A stretch of 10,779 bases of DNA from the NCBI GenBank assembly GCA_026770585.1, contig MU646479.1, forward strand, positions 317,926-328,704, in the 5' to 3' direction. The notes beneath the pieces were generated by a model. It ran no database searches. It saw only the letters and a program-made list of their open reading frames with translations, and was not told the origin of the DNA. This DNA comes from Baffinella frigidus (taxonomy: Eukaryota > Cryptophyceae > Cryptomonadales > Baffinellaceae). Positions 1-6,117 of this stretch are shown one piece after another (position 1 is the first letter of the stretch; each line of letters starts with the position of its first letter). Both the position numbers and the translations under genes were made by a program.

Positions 1-120
1 GGAGAGCTAAACGCGATCCGAAAGCAAAAATGCTTTCTCTGCAGTCCTTTCTACGGAAGGGCGTGTCGTTGGCATATGTTGGGAGCATTTAAAACCTAAA
101 GGACCTAAAGCACCAAAGGA
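1..120 (+). repeat. R1 dispersed repeat, 3' part (cut by window start)
   Basis: This is the 3' part of a repeat found again at 4515-4840, 5076-5780 and, inverted, at 8588-8870. Diagnostic blocks are GGAGAGCTAAACGCGATCCG, a run reading AAAGCAAAAATGCTTTCTC, GGGCGTGTCGTTGGC, and a closing direct repeat of CCTAAAGGA. The 5' half lies outside the window. No transposase or terminal inverted repeat is visible, so its class is unknown. Confidence 0.85.
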
Positions 121-523
121 ATAGCTACGCGAATGCTAATGCAAGGCACCATATGGGTGTTGGACAGTGCTAACGGGGGTGGATGCTAACACAGCCGGGC
201 CCTAATGCATGTGGATGGCCTAACAGACAGGAGCATATGGCGATTAGTTGAGTCCCCTGGGCGAGTCGAACCAGTAGACCGTCACACGGATAGGTGGGGT
301 ATCAACCTGAGAGGACGACGACATGCCTCGTAAGTGTAAGTTAGTGACGTGCTGTCGCGCAACTGTAGGTGGAGGCGAATCACTAAGAGTACCTGTACCT
401 AGGTAGACCCTAACGGAGACGAGTCTCTCCACATGTGTCTTTGCACAGCTTTATTATGTACAGCCTGGGAAAAACCCCTATACATCAACCTTTCTCTCTC
501 CCTTCACCTTGCTGGCTTTTAAG
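121..523. other. Unassigned intergenic stretch
   Basis: No convincing gene. Short open frames here lack recognisable motifs. The GCTAA/CCTAA pentamers between about 130 and 225 recur irregularly (TGCTAATGC, TGCTAACGG, TGCTAACAC, GGCCTAACAG) and may be a decayed simple repeat. On the minus strand, AATAAA at about 450-455 could be a polyadenylation signal for the minus-strand gene at 708-1094, but this is only a six-base match. Confidence 0.3.
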
Positions 524-564
524 GATCGAGTTGCTTTACAGAATTAATGTAAAGCAATTCGATC
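524..564. repeat. Hairpin, 17-bp arms
   Basis: Left arm 524-540 (GATCGAGTTGCTTTACA) and right arm 548-564 (TGTAAAGCAATTCGATC) are inverted copies with one G:T-compatible mismatch and a 7-nt loop. It lies 3' of the minus-strand gene at 708-1094 and could fold in its 3' UTR or in an intron. There is no U-tract of the bacterial terminator type. Confidence 0.7.
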
Positions 565-633
565 TCCTTTTCCTTCACTTTGCTAACATCCGTACATTGG
601 GGGAAGCCCCTTCACATCCACATTTCACTCCTT

Positions 634-682
634 TCACCTTTGGTGTCTAACTGATTTCACCCTTTGGTGTCTGACTGATCTC
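634..682. repeat. Short tandem duplication (about 22 bp)
   Basis: Two adjacent copies of a unit containing TTTGGTGTCTRACTGAT occur at about 636-658 and 659-681. They lie just downstream of the minus-strand gene. No function is evident. Confidence 0.6.
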
Positions 683-707
683 ACCTCACACCCCTACACA
701 ATCACTC

Positions 708-1094
708 TCACCTTGTGGGGTATTCGTGATTGAAGCTCTTAAACTTCAACCATGGGATGCCATGAGCCTCATTAGTGTAGAGCCTGCCCGTGTTGTCATT
801 GTATTTCCCGTTGCCGTACGCAGTGTCAAATATGACGATCACACGCCCGTTGCTGAGCGTGAACTTGCCCTGGCCCTCCGCCTTATCCATTGTCTTGATT
901 CGCGCGTTCTCTTTCACGCGTTGAGCATATGTCTCCGACCACCCTGGCACATCGCCCTCAGGAAGGACACAGGAGCGGGCGAGCACGTCCAGCGGGTCCT
1001 TCGTGCGCAGGTCCTCGATATCGAACACGAAGCTCGGGTCGCCAATGTAGTACTTACCCGGCGGAAGCAACGCTTCACAGATATTGTATGGCAT
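708..1094 (-). CDS. Small KYYIGDP-motif protein, possibly first exon only
   Basis: A 128-aa frame starting at the only good ATG (1094). The frame stays open upstream to about 1230 but has no other ATG. Residues 11-24 read PPGKYYIGDPSFVF and residues 91-106 TAYGNGKYNDNTGRLY. From memory this two-block pattern, an N-terminal YYIGDPCYV-like motif and a C-terminal GDG.Y.D..G.xY motif, belongs to a family of small proteins of unknown function scattered through bacteria, phages, large viruses and protists. The catalytic role is unknown and the protein is likely soluble: no signal peptide or membrane segment is seen. The frame ends EYPTR-stop, but the stop lies in AAG|GTGAGAGTGA, an excellent 5' splice donor at 712/711, so the last residues and the stop may be intronic. 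A fragment of this 3' end is present in repeat R1 at 8811-8870. ACAGCCTGT lies 93 nt upstream. Confidence 0.65.
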   Translation of the reverse strand: MPYNICEALLPPGKYYIGDPSFVFDIEDLRTKDPLDVLARSCVLPEGDVPGWSETYAQRVKENARIKTMDKAEGQGKFTLSNGRVIVIFDTAYGNGKYNDNTGRLYTNEAHGIPWLKFKSFNHEYPTR

Positions 1095-1187
1095 CTCTTC
1101 TGACACGACCCCCAGGGTTTTGTGTCGCAAACGCACTTCAGTTCGAATTTGTTTGGCAGGAAAAAGAGATCGATATAGAGGTAAGTT

Positions 1188-1196
1188 ACAGGCTGT
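1188..1196 (-). promoter_or_regulatory. ACAGCCTGT upstream motif of the KYYIGDP gene
   Basis: On the minus strand TCAAACAGCCTGTAAC lies 93 nt before the ATG at 1094. A degenerate second copy (AAACGGCCTGT, 1205-1215) and a third (ACCAAACAGCCTGG, about 1306-1319) lie further upstream. The same core precedes the genes at 2065-2502 and 3582-4133 in the same orientation, which suggests a promoter or transcription-factor site. This is inference from position and recurrence only. Confidence 0.45.
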
Positions 1197-1381
1197 TTGA
1201 CCGACAGGCCGTTTGGACCGTTTTTTTAGTTAACTAATGGACCAGATTCATTAATGAATCTGGTCCATAATATTATTTTATTTTATTTATTTTTACATAG
1301 TAATCCAGGCTGTTTGGTCGCCACTTTTGAACCGGTTTTTAGTTAACTATTGGACCAGAACCATTAATGAATCTAGTCCAA
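1189..1381. repeat. Tandem pair of palindrome-bearing units
   Basis: Two related units (1189-1268 and 1306-1381), separated by an A/T-rich spacer. Each runs from CAGGCTGTTTG through TTTTTAGTTAACTA to a palindrome. The palindrome of unit 1 (1237-1268) is perfect over 32 bp and centred on CATTAATG. The palindrome of unit 2 (1350-1381) has a few mismatches. They may be tiny foldback elements or paired operator-like sites upstream of the minus-strand gene. Confidence 0.75.
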
Positions 1382-1507
1382 GGTCTTCTCCCCTGCAGGC
1401 ATCTCGAAGCGTGTGGGCTATGGGGGTCGGAGGAGGAGGGGCGACGAACGCCTCCTCTCCAGTCGGGTAGAGGTGAGATTTCCACCCAACCATCACCTAC
1501 TTCTTTC
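1382..1507. other. Intergenic, no gene recognised
   Basis: GC-rich stretch with GGAGGAGGAGGGG and a matching CCTCCTCTCC that can pair (about 1430-1460). No protein family or RNA was recognised. Confidence 0.3.
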
Positions 1508-1509
1508 TA

Positions 1510-1600
1510 TCCCTTAAGTGGCGGACGGACGAATATTCGCCCCAACTCGCCCTAGGCAGTCCTAGGGCCCTACCGTAGGGTGGGCATACTCGCCACTTTA
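1510..1600. mobile_element. MITE-B copy, diverged
   Basis: It begins TA|TCCCTTAAGTGGCG and ends in a decayed CGCCACTTTA. Inside are CCTAGGGCCCTACCGTAGGG and a GGGCATACTCGCC stretch shared with the intact 101-bp copies at 6190, 9399 and 9685. It is shorter than 101 bp and the right end has lost the terminal AAGGGATA, so it is an old copy. It is non-autonomous, with no coding capacity. Confidence 0.75.
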
Positions 1601-2064
1601 GTTGCCATACGTAGACTGGAGCTCAGATAAAACCCCCCGCACACCCTCTACTACTTGAAGGGAGCATCTCACAGAGACCCTGCTACCAGCCACGGACAAA
1701 GCCGCGGTTGTCTAAAGCCCCCGGTAGCAAGGGTTCTCACCTCGTGGGAAAGATGTTCCGTGCTCGCAAGTTGTGACTAGGCGTCCGTTTTAATCAACCC
1801 CTAGGGGGTTGGTCTGCGACAGGTGCTACCGCATCATCGCTCGCGCTCTCTCGCCCCCCGCACGGCTGGTGCGTTTCACCCCCCCGGCGACCCCCAGCTC
1901 TTGAGAACATGGTTTCAGGGAGATGTTGACTTTCGAGTGACATCGACTTAGAAATCTTTCACCCGTGCTTGAATACTACCAACCCACATGTGCCACAGAG
2001 TCCCGCTGTATTTCGTAATATTTACTCAACCCCGGTACCCCCTTCCCGCGCCCCCCCGCCCAAA
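1601..2064. other. Intergenic stretch downstream of the minus-strand 145-aa gene
   Basis: No gene or RNA is recognised on either strand. An imperfect inverted repeat, ACCCTGCTACC (about 1677-1687) against GGTAGCAAGGGT (about 1723-1734), and a CAACCCCTAGGGGGTTGG palindrome near 1796 are visible. It may hold the 3' UTR, or further exons if the 2065-2502 gene is spliced. Confidence 0.3.
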
Positions 2065-2502
2065 TTAAACCCGGTCTAAAATCATCTGTGCCAAGTCTGG
2101 CGGAAGCGTCGCGATGAGCGATCCCGCCCCCAGCCGCTCGTGTTGGCCTAGAGTGAAGGCCTCGCACTTGGCGAGACGCGCCTCCTCCTCCTTCGTGTCG
2201 AACAGGCCACTCAGCCGGAGGTACGCCTCAAGCTCCACCCACTGGATGCTGTACGCACATACCTTATCTGGGCCAAATGCCAGCTTCTTTGTTACCCCAC
2301 TCTCCTTCTTCCCTACGAGCTGCTTGAAATCTTTGCTGAGGTTCAGAACGTTGTAGGACCGGCATTCGAAATTAACAGAAGCGGCCCATTCCTTCAAGCT
2401 CGGAAAGATGATGGCGACTGCGCGAGTGTGCACAGGGGAGTCTGATTGCTGGCCGCACTCATATGACAGGTAACTGTAGAAAACTGAAAGGGGGGCTGGC
2501 AT
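2065..2502 (-). CDS. Unrecognised 145-aa protein
   Basis: ATG at 2502, stop TAA at 2067. The composition is protein-like (mixed charged and hydrophobic, W at conserved-looking spacings: KEWAASVNF, IQWVELEAYL) and the opposite-strand frame is shorter. No signal peptide or membrane helix is evident. The C-terminus reads LPPDLAQMILDRV (residues 133-145), which resembles the opening of an F-box (LPxDLxxxIL). F-boxes normally lie N-terminally and need about 40 residues, so either this is coincidence or the domain continues in an exon I cannot place. The leader is C/A-rich, and ACAGCCTGT lies 106 nt upstream. I do not recognise the family. Confidence 0.6.
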   Translation of the reverse strand: MPAPLSVFYSYLSYECGQQSDSPVHTRAVAIIFPSLKEWAASVNFECRSYNVLNLSKDFKQLVGKKESGVTKKLAFGPDKVCAYSIQWVELEAYLRLSGLFDTKEEEARLAKCEAFTLGQHERLGAGSLIATLPPDLAQMILDRV

Positions 2503-2608
2503 CTGGTGGTGTGCGGTGGTCTGTGGTGAATGAGAACGGGCCGTGGCACAGAGGCGGTTCGGGTTTGGTTTGTTTTTGACGGGAACCAGAGATCTAAATC
2601 AGTTTAGC

Positions 2609-2617
2609 ACAGGCTGT
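2609..2617 (-). promoter_or_regulatory. ACAGCCTGT upstream motif of the 145-aa gene
   Basis: On the minus strand ACCAAACAGCCTGTGC lies 106 nt before the ATG at 2502. The plus-strand CAGGCTGTTTGGTC is identical over 14 bp to 1306-1319 upstream of the neighbouring gene. Proposed as a shared promoter-proximal site. Confidence 0.45.
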
Positions 2618-2773
2618 TTGGTCTGATAGGTGTACAGACTATTTGTGTTTATTTGTTTTGATTTATACGCCTTCTCAAAGCGTTTGTTCAACGTCTTGTA
2701 CCAACAATCTACTAGAGTCACACCGACTCCTCCGTTTGCAGATCTGCGTATCCATATCTCTTCTCTTCCCTGC

Positions 2774-2803
2774 AGGCTTTTGTTGTAAATAGCAACAAAG
2801 CCT
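2774..2803. repeat. Small hairpin
   Basis: AGGCTTTTGTTG (2774-2785) pairs with CAACAAAGCCT (2793-2803) with one bulged base and a 7-nt loop. It lies in the divergent intergenic region between the 145-aa gene and the ankyrin gene. Confidence 0.55.
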
Positions 2804-2866
2804 GGCCGGGCACAGAGGTTCGCGGCCTCTAGAGAAGCTTGTTAGAGAGACACTTGGTTAATTATT

Positions 2867-3050
2867 ACTTCGGAGGCCTAAGTGAATCTACTTCGGAGGC
2901 CTAAGTGAATCTACTTCGGAGGCCTAAATATATCTACTTCGGAGGCCTAAGTGAATCTACTTCAGAGGCCCAAGTGAATCTACTTCAGAGGCCCAAGTGA
3001 ATCTACTTCGGAGGCCTAAATGTATCTACGTCGGAGGCCTCAATGTATCT
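2867..3050. repeat. 23-bp minisatellite, 8 units
   Basis: Eight back-to-back 23-bp units of ACTTCGGAGGCCTAAGTGAA plus TCT, exactly 184 bp. Variants alternate CGGAGGCCTAA with CAGAGGCCCAA, and GTGAATCT with ATATATCT or ATGTATCT. The two CAGAGGCCCAA units are adjacent, as expected from unit-by-unit amplification. The period is not a multiple of three, so it is not a coding repeat. It lies 0.5 kb upstream of the ankyrin gene. Confidence 0.95.
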
Positions 3051-3139
3051 ACTCCTCCAACTGGCGGCGATACCACTGCGTCTCCGGGGTCGTCTAGAAA
3101 ATCTGGTTCGATGTACTTGACGCCCTCAAATGAGGACAT
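3026..3139 (-). other. Possible short coding segment, either strand uncertain
   Basis: The minus strand has a 37-codon frame from ATG 3139 (MSSFEGVKYIEPDFLDDPG...) to TAG at 3026. Seventeen to nineteen bases upstream it is preceded by GAATTTCAG|AGAG, a plausible 3' splice site, so it could be a terminal exon. The last residues run into the 23-bp minisatellite. The plus strand is also open here. No family is recognised; this is a weak call. Confidence 0.2.
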
Positions 3140-3276
3140 CGGTGGGGGTGTCTCTCTGAAATTCAAACCAAATCAACTTGAATTCAAGACAGTCGGGACC
3201 GAAGCCCAGAGACTGATGGTCTGCAAACGTCTCCGTTCAACATATCTGCAGAGTTTAGACGTTTTTTTAGAGGGTG

Positions 3277-3298
3277 AATCAAATCAAATCAAATCAAA
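3277..3298. repeat. AATCA pentamer microsatellite
   Basis: About 4.4 copies of the 5-bp unit AATCA directly before the ACAGCCTGT array. Confidence 0.85.
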
Positions 3299-3300
3299 GT

Positions 3301-3447
3301 CATGTCATACAGCCTGTAGGTCATGTCATACAGCCTGTAGGTCATGTCATACAGCCTGTAGGTCATGTCATACAGCCTGTGGGATTATACAGCCTGTAGG
3401 GTTCCCACCGCTATCTTATACAGCCTGCATGTTCATACAGCCTGTAG
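3301..3447 (+). promoter_or_regulatory. Seven-copy ATACAGCCTG(T) array upstream of the ankyrin gene
   Basis: Four 21-bp tandem units containing CATGTCATACAGCCTGTAGG (3301-3383) are followed by three more ATACAGCCTG cores spaced 17-31 bp apart; the sixth reads ACAGCCTGC. The last full ACAGCCTGT (3437-3445) ends 136 nt before the ATG at 3582. The core matches the single sites upstream of the two minus-strand genes, in the gene-sense orientation. Amplification of a factor-binding site would strengthen or tune expression, but it could equally be plain microsatellite growth. Confidence 0.5.
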
Positions 3448-3581
3448 GCGCTGATATCTTGTGAGACGTGCACACCAAACTCAATTCACCAACCAAATTT
3501 ATTTTCCAGCACGGTCTAAAACTTTCACCAACCGCCGCGCCACCAACACTCACACCGCCGCCCTACCGCCATTCACATAGG

Positions 3582-4133
3582 ATGGCGGCAGCCCCGGCGA
3601 TTTACGAGACCAGACCCGCGCTCTGGGTCGCAGCGTCTCTCGGTCACTCAGAAGAGGTGGGACAGTTGCTCGAGGAAGGCGCAGACATCGAAAAGAAAAG
3701 CGGATGCTTCAAAACTACCCCGCTACTCGAAGCAGTCCTCCGGGGCGTGGGGAAGGATACGGTGCGCATTCTACTTGAACACGGCGCCGACGTGACTACC
3801 ACGAATCCGCTACACGCGGTTACCTCTCGCCTGAATCCAGGGCTGGGAGACTTGGAGGTTGCTCGCCTTCTATTGGAGTACGGGGCCGACGTCTCGACAC
3901 AAGACGACTTCGGGGATACTCCTCTCCACTTAGCAACAGAAGCCGTAACAGACGGGGACGGGCATTATTTGCAGATGGTTGGGCTCTTTCTCGAGCACGG
4001 CGCGAACCCGGCGGCCAAAAACAACGAGGGGAACACTCCGTTTCACAACGCCGTGGGGGTTGCCGACTTGGCCATTGTACGCCTTCTACTCGACACGGTT
4101 TTCTGCTGCGATCCTCTGTACAGGGAGGCTTGA
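3582..4133 (+). CDS. Ankyrin-repeat protein, 3' end truncated
   Basis: 183 aa from the ATG at 3582, which has A at -3 and G at +4. The leader is C/A-rich and without ATGs. Ankyrin repeats: residues 12-41 (LWVAASLGHSEEVGQLLEEG), 45-73 (LLEHGADV), 75-107 (LLLEYGADV), 112-147 (DTPLHLAT, FLEHGANP), 151-172 (NTPFHNAV, VRLLLDT). Such domains form protein-interaction solenoids; no partner domain or enzyme is present. Repeat 5 breaks off after LLLDT, where GAD is expected. The final eleven residues (VFCCDPLYREA) are not ankyrin-like, and R1-related DNA begins about 30 bases later. The ancestral gene was probably longer. ACAGCCTGT sites precede it. Confidence 0.85.
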   Translation: MAAAPAIYETRPALWVAASLGHSEEVGQLLEEGADIEKKSGCFKTTPLLEAVLRGVGKDTVRILLEHGADVTTTNPLHAVTSRLNPGLGDLEVARLLLEYGADVSTQDDFGDTPLHLATEAVTDGDGHYLQMVGLFLEHGANPAAKNNEGNTPFHNAVGVADLAIVRLLLDTVFCCDPLYREA

Positions 4134-4220
4134 TGCGATCCGGAAGGAAGCAGGGCTTTTTTACATAACCAGTTCTAGTGTCCGCCTATGGTGGGATTTA
4201 AAAGAACCTAAAGGACCTAA
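4125..4220 (+). repeat. R1 subfamily copy at the broken end of the ankyrin gene
   Basis: GCGATCCGGAAGGAAGC, AGTGTCCGCCTATG and GAACCTAAAGGACCTAA match, in reverse orientation, the copies at 6733-6830 and 6958-7055. It overlaps the last codons and stop of the ankyrin frame, suggesting that arrival of this repeat (or a linked rearrangement) cut the gene. Confidence 0.75.
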
Positions 4221-4287
4221 CGGATCTTCTTCTAGGCCTGCTGGCCCAGAGAAGGGATGGTTGCGGTGGGGTGCGGGTGTAGGGGTG

Positions 4288-4463
4288 TCCATATTTATCT
4301 CACTCAATGTATTAATTGATTGGTTTTAGAAAGTCAACTCCCCCACAAAATCGTCAACTTTTTGTTTACTATTACTAATTAAAATATGAAGTTGACGATT
4401 TTTTGTGGGGGAGTTGACTTTCTAAAACCAATTAATAAATACATTGTGTGAGATAAATATGGA
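4288..4463. mobile_element. 176-bp foldback element with about 75-bp arms
   Basis: The left arm (4288-4362) and right arm (4389-4463) are inverted copies starting TCCATATTTATCTCAC and including TTTTAGAAAGTCAACTCCCC. The arms differ at a few positions and by a short run-length change in the A-tract. The loop is A/T-rich, about 26 nt. The A+T content is higher than the surroundings. It is inserted within the 5' part of an R1 copy: R1 sequence resumes at 4464 with GACCGGTCGGTGCGTGTGCG. No clear target duplication and no coding capacity. Confidence 0.85.
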
Positions 4464-4840
4464 TGCTGCGACCGGTCGGTGCGTGTGCGAGTGCGATCCT
4501 ATTTTGGAATAGCTCAAACACCCCAAGAAAGCCACCCTGTATCCCCTCTTCACGAGCCTCTGCACTGGAGAGCTAAACGCGATCCGAAAGCAAAAATGCT
4601 TTTCCTGCAGTCCTTTCCACGGAAGGGCGTGTCGTTGGCGTATGTTGGGAGAAATTAAAACCTAAAGGACCTAAAGGACCAAACACCCCAAGAGAGCCAC
4701 CCTGTATCCCCTCTTCACGAGCCTCTGCACTGGAGAGCTAAACGCGATCCGAAAGCAAAAATGCTTTCCCTGCAGATCCCTTCTACGGAACGGCGTGTCG
4801 TTGGCATATCTTGGGAGAAAATAAAACCTCAAGGACCTAA
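4464..4840 (+). repeat. Two tandem R1 copies (165-bp period)
   Basis: 4515-4679 and 4680-4840 are head-to-tail units starting CAAACACCCCAAGA, containing TGTATCCCCTCTTCACGAGC, CACTGGAGAGCTAAACGCG and GGCGTGTCGTTGGC, and ending in the CCTAAAGGA direct repeat. 4464-4514 is the 5' extension of the first unit. Copies differ by substitutions and by TGCAGTCC versus TGCAGATCC. Confidence 0.9.
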
Positions 4841-5075
4841 TCCCCTTTCGGGGCCTGAAATTTTTCAAAGTCTGAAAAGGGGGGGAGCGTAGAGGAGATT
4901 TGATCCGCTTCAGGTCCCAAAAAAGCCCATCAGGGCTGGAAGCTTGCCAAACTAGGTTCCACATCAGGTTGCAAACGGCTCCAACGTCATGTGCCAAAAG
5001 TGGTTGCATTAACTTTTGGCATAAAGGTGGAGGCCCGAGGCTCATGACCTGGATGTGACGTTTTCACTAAAGGAC
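4841..5075 (-). other. Non-repeat spacer with a possible minus-strand coding remnant
   Basis: The minus strand is open from ATG 5045 to 4671, but the second half is antisense R1, so only about 5045-4860 (MSLGPPPLCQKLMQPLL... VCNLMWNLVW) could be gene-derived. No family is recognised. It also contains the inverted pair CCAAAAGT (4993-5000) / ACTTTTGG (5011-5018). Confidence 0.2.
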
Positions 5076-5315
5076 TGCGATACCATGAGCCTCATTAAGG
5101 CTGACTTGGGTTCGGTGTGTGTGCGAGCCTGTGCCTCATTGGCCTAACTCAAACACCCCAAGAGAACCACCCTGTGTCCCCTCTTCACGAGCCTCTGCAC
5201 TGGAGAGCGAAACGCGATCCGAAAGCACAAATGCTTTCTCTGCAGATCCCTTCTACGGAACGGCGTGTCGTTGGCATGTGTTGGGCGAAATTAAAACCTA
5301 AAGGACCTAAAGGAC
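5076..5315 (+). repeat. R1 copy with 5' region
   Basis: It begins GCGATACCATGAGCCTCATT, continues with GACTTGGGTTCGGTGTGTGT, then CAAACACCCCAAGAG and the common R1 body to CCTAAAGGACCTAAAGGAC. The CCATGAGCCTCATT block is also part of the 3' end of the 708-1094 gene in antisense. Confidence 0.85.
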
Positions 5316-5462
5316 TGCGACGTGTCGTTGGGCTATGTTGGGCGAAATTAAAACCTCAAGGACCTAAAGGATCCGAAATCAAAAACGCTTTTTATGCAGA
5401 TCCTTTCTACGGAAGGGCGTGTCGTTGGGCCAAGTTAGGAGCATTTAAAACCTAACGGACCT
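5316..5462 (+). repeat. Two truncated R1 units
   Basis: 5316-5369 holds only the GTGTCGTTGGGCTATGTTGG to CTAAAGGA end. 5370-5462 starts at TCCGAAATCAAAAACGC and runs to the same end. Together they look like unequal-crossover products of the array. Confidence 0.8.
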
Positions 5463-5780
5463 ATGCTCCAACCATGGGATACCATGAGCCTCATAAAGGC
5501 TGACTTGGGTTCGGTGTGTGTGAGAGCATGGGAACCAGTTGGTATCTTCACTCACCCCAAGAGAACCACCCTGTATCCCCTCTTCAAGAGCCTTTGCACT
5601 GGAGAGCTAAACGCGATCTGACGCGATCTGAAAGCAAAAATGCTTTCTCTGCAGATCCCTTCTACGGAACGGCGTGTCGTTGGCATATGTTGGGAGCATT
5701 TAAAACCTAAAGGACCTAAAGGTCGAAGGGCGTGTCGTGGGCATACGTTGGGAGAAATAAAAACATAAAGGACCTAAAGG
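5463..5780 (+). repeat. R1 near-complete copy plus a 3' fragment
   Basis: 5463-5725 starts CTCCAACCATGGGATACCAT, contains a short ACGCGATCTG duplication (about 5609-5630), and ends in CCTAAAGG. 5726-5780 repeats only the GGCGTGTCGTGGGC to CCTAAAGGAC end. The R1 array stops 16 bases before the ATG of the Trm7-like exon. Confidence 0.85.
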
Positions 5781-5796
5781 ACGTGCATCATGTCCC

Positions 5797-5960
5797 ATGG
5801 GGCGCACCGCCAAGGACAAGCGCGACATCTACAGGGGTACCTTGATCATATGAAACCAACCCTCCCTACGACCCTACAGTAGGGCTATGCCTAGGGCCCT
5901 GTGGTGGTCCTAGGGGGGTGGGCGTTTCTTATGAGCGAGGTACCCCTGTACTACCGCAAG
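5797..5960 (+). pseudogene. FTSJ1/Trm7-like tRNA 2'-O-methyltransferase, first exon split by MITE-A
   Basis: Codons 5797-5831 plus the bases after the element (5951-5960) spell MGRTAKDKRDIYYRK once the element and one TA copy are left out. This is the hallmark N-terminus of FTSJ1/Trm7, which methylates riboses in the tRNA anticodon loop. The next bases, AAG|GTGCGC, fit a splice donor, so this would be exon 1 in phase 0. With the element present the frame runs into TGA inside it after 18 codons. The following catalytic exons (the SAM-binding Rossmann fold) are not in the window. It may be a disrupted gene or a duplicated exon fragment stranded in repeats. The match covers only 15 residues, but they are distinctive. 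Confidence 0.65.
5832..5948. mobile_element. MITE-A copy 1 (117 bp), inside Trm7-like exon
   Basis: Ends CAGGGGTACC and GGTACCCCTG, flanked by TA (5830-5831, 5949-5950). The left inverted repeat is mutated (TTGATCATATGAAACC versus the family TCGCTCATAAGAAACC); the right is canonical. TA duplication and CAG.. ends point to the Tc1/mariner-pogo superfamily. From memory, the family start CAGGGGTACCTCG resembles the Tigger1 end CAGGCATACCTCG. It is non-autonomous. Confidence 0.9.
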
Positions 5961-5997
5961 GTGCGCTGTGCCGAAGTCCTCCCCCCCCACCTGCCTA

Positions 5998-6115
5998 CAG
6001 GGGTACCTCGCTCATAAGAAAGAGCCCCCCCCCTAGGACCACCATAGGGTCAGAGGGGTAGGCCTACTTTAGGGTCCTAGGGGAGGGGCGGTTTCTTATG
6101 AGCGAGGTACTTCTG
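5998..6115. mobile_element. MITE-A copy 2 (118 bp)
   Basis: CAGGGGTACCTCGCTCATAA at the left; the right end GAGGTACTTCTG carries a substitution. TA on both sides (5996-5997, 6116-6117). It lies 37 bases after the Trm7-like splice donor, so inside what would be intron 1. Confidence 0.9.
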
Positions 6116-6117
6116 TA

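Noticed and set aside
524-564. Bacterial-type intrinsic terminator
   Set aside because: No U-tract follows the stem on either strand, and the rest of the window looks eukaryotic.
435-650. 71-codon plus-strand frame
   Set aside because: Starts with GTG, spans the hairpin and the TTTGGTGTCT duplication, and has no family signature.
726-1103. Plus-strand open frame opposite the KYYIGDP gene
   Set aside because: Antisense shadow: the minus strand has recognisable motifs, a good ATG and an upstream motif.
1660-1760. Possible structured RNA or rRNA piece
   Set aside because: The ACCCTGCTACC / GGTAGCAAGGGT pairing is short and no known rRNA or tRNA signature could be matched.
1976-2167. Minus-strand frame overlapping the end of the 145-aa gene
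   Set aside because: It overlaps the better-supported frame in another register and has an arginine/glycine-rich composition typical of a shadow.
2867-3050. CRISPR-like array
   Set aside because: Units are directly abutting 23-mers without unique spacers.
2997-3464. Long plus-strand open frame with CHTACRSCHTACRS repeats
   Set aside because: It starts with GTG inside the 23-bp minisatellite, and the cysteine repeats are just the 21-bp ACAGCCTGT array read in one frame, which is divisible by three. Not a believable protein.
3979-4329. Plus-strand frame overlapping the ankyrin 3' end
   Set aside because: Out of frame with the ankyrin repeats and then runs through R1 and the foldback element.
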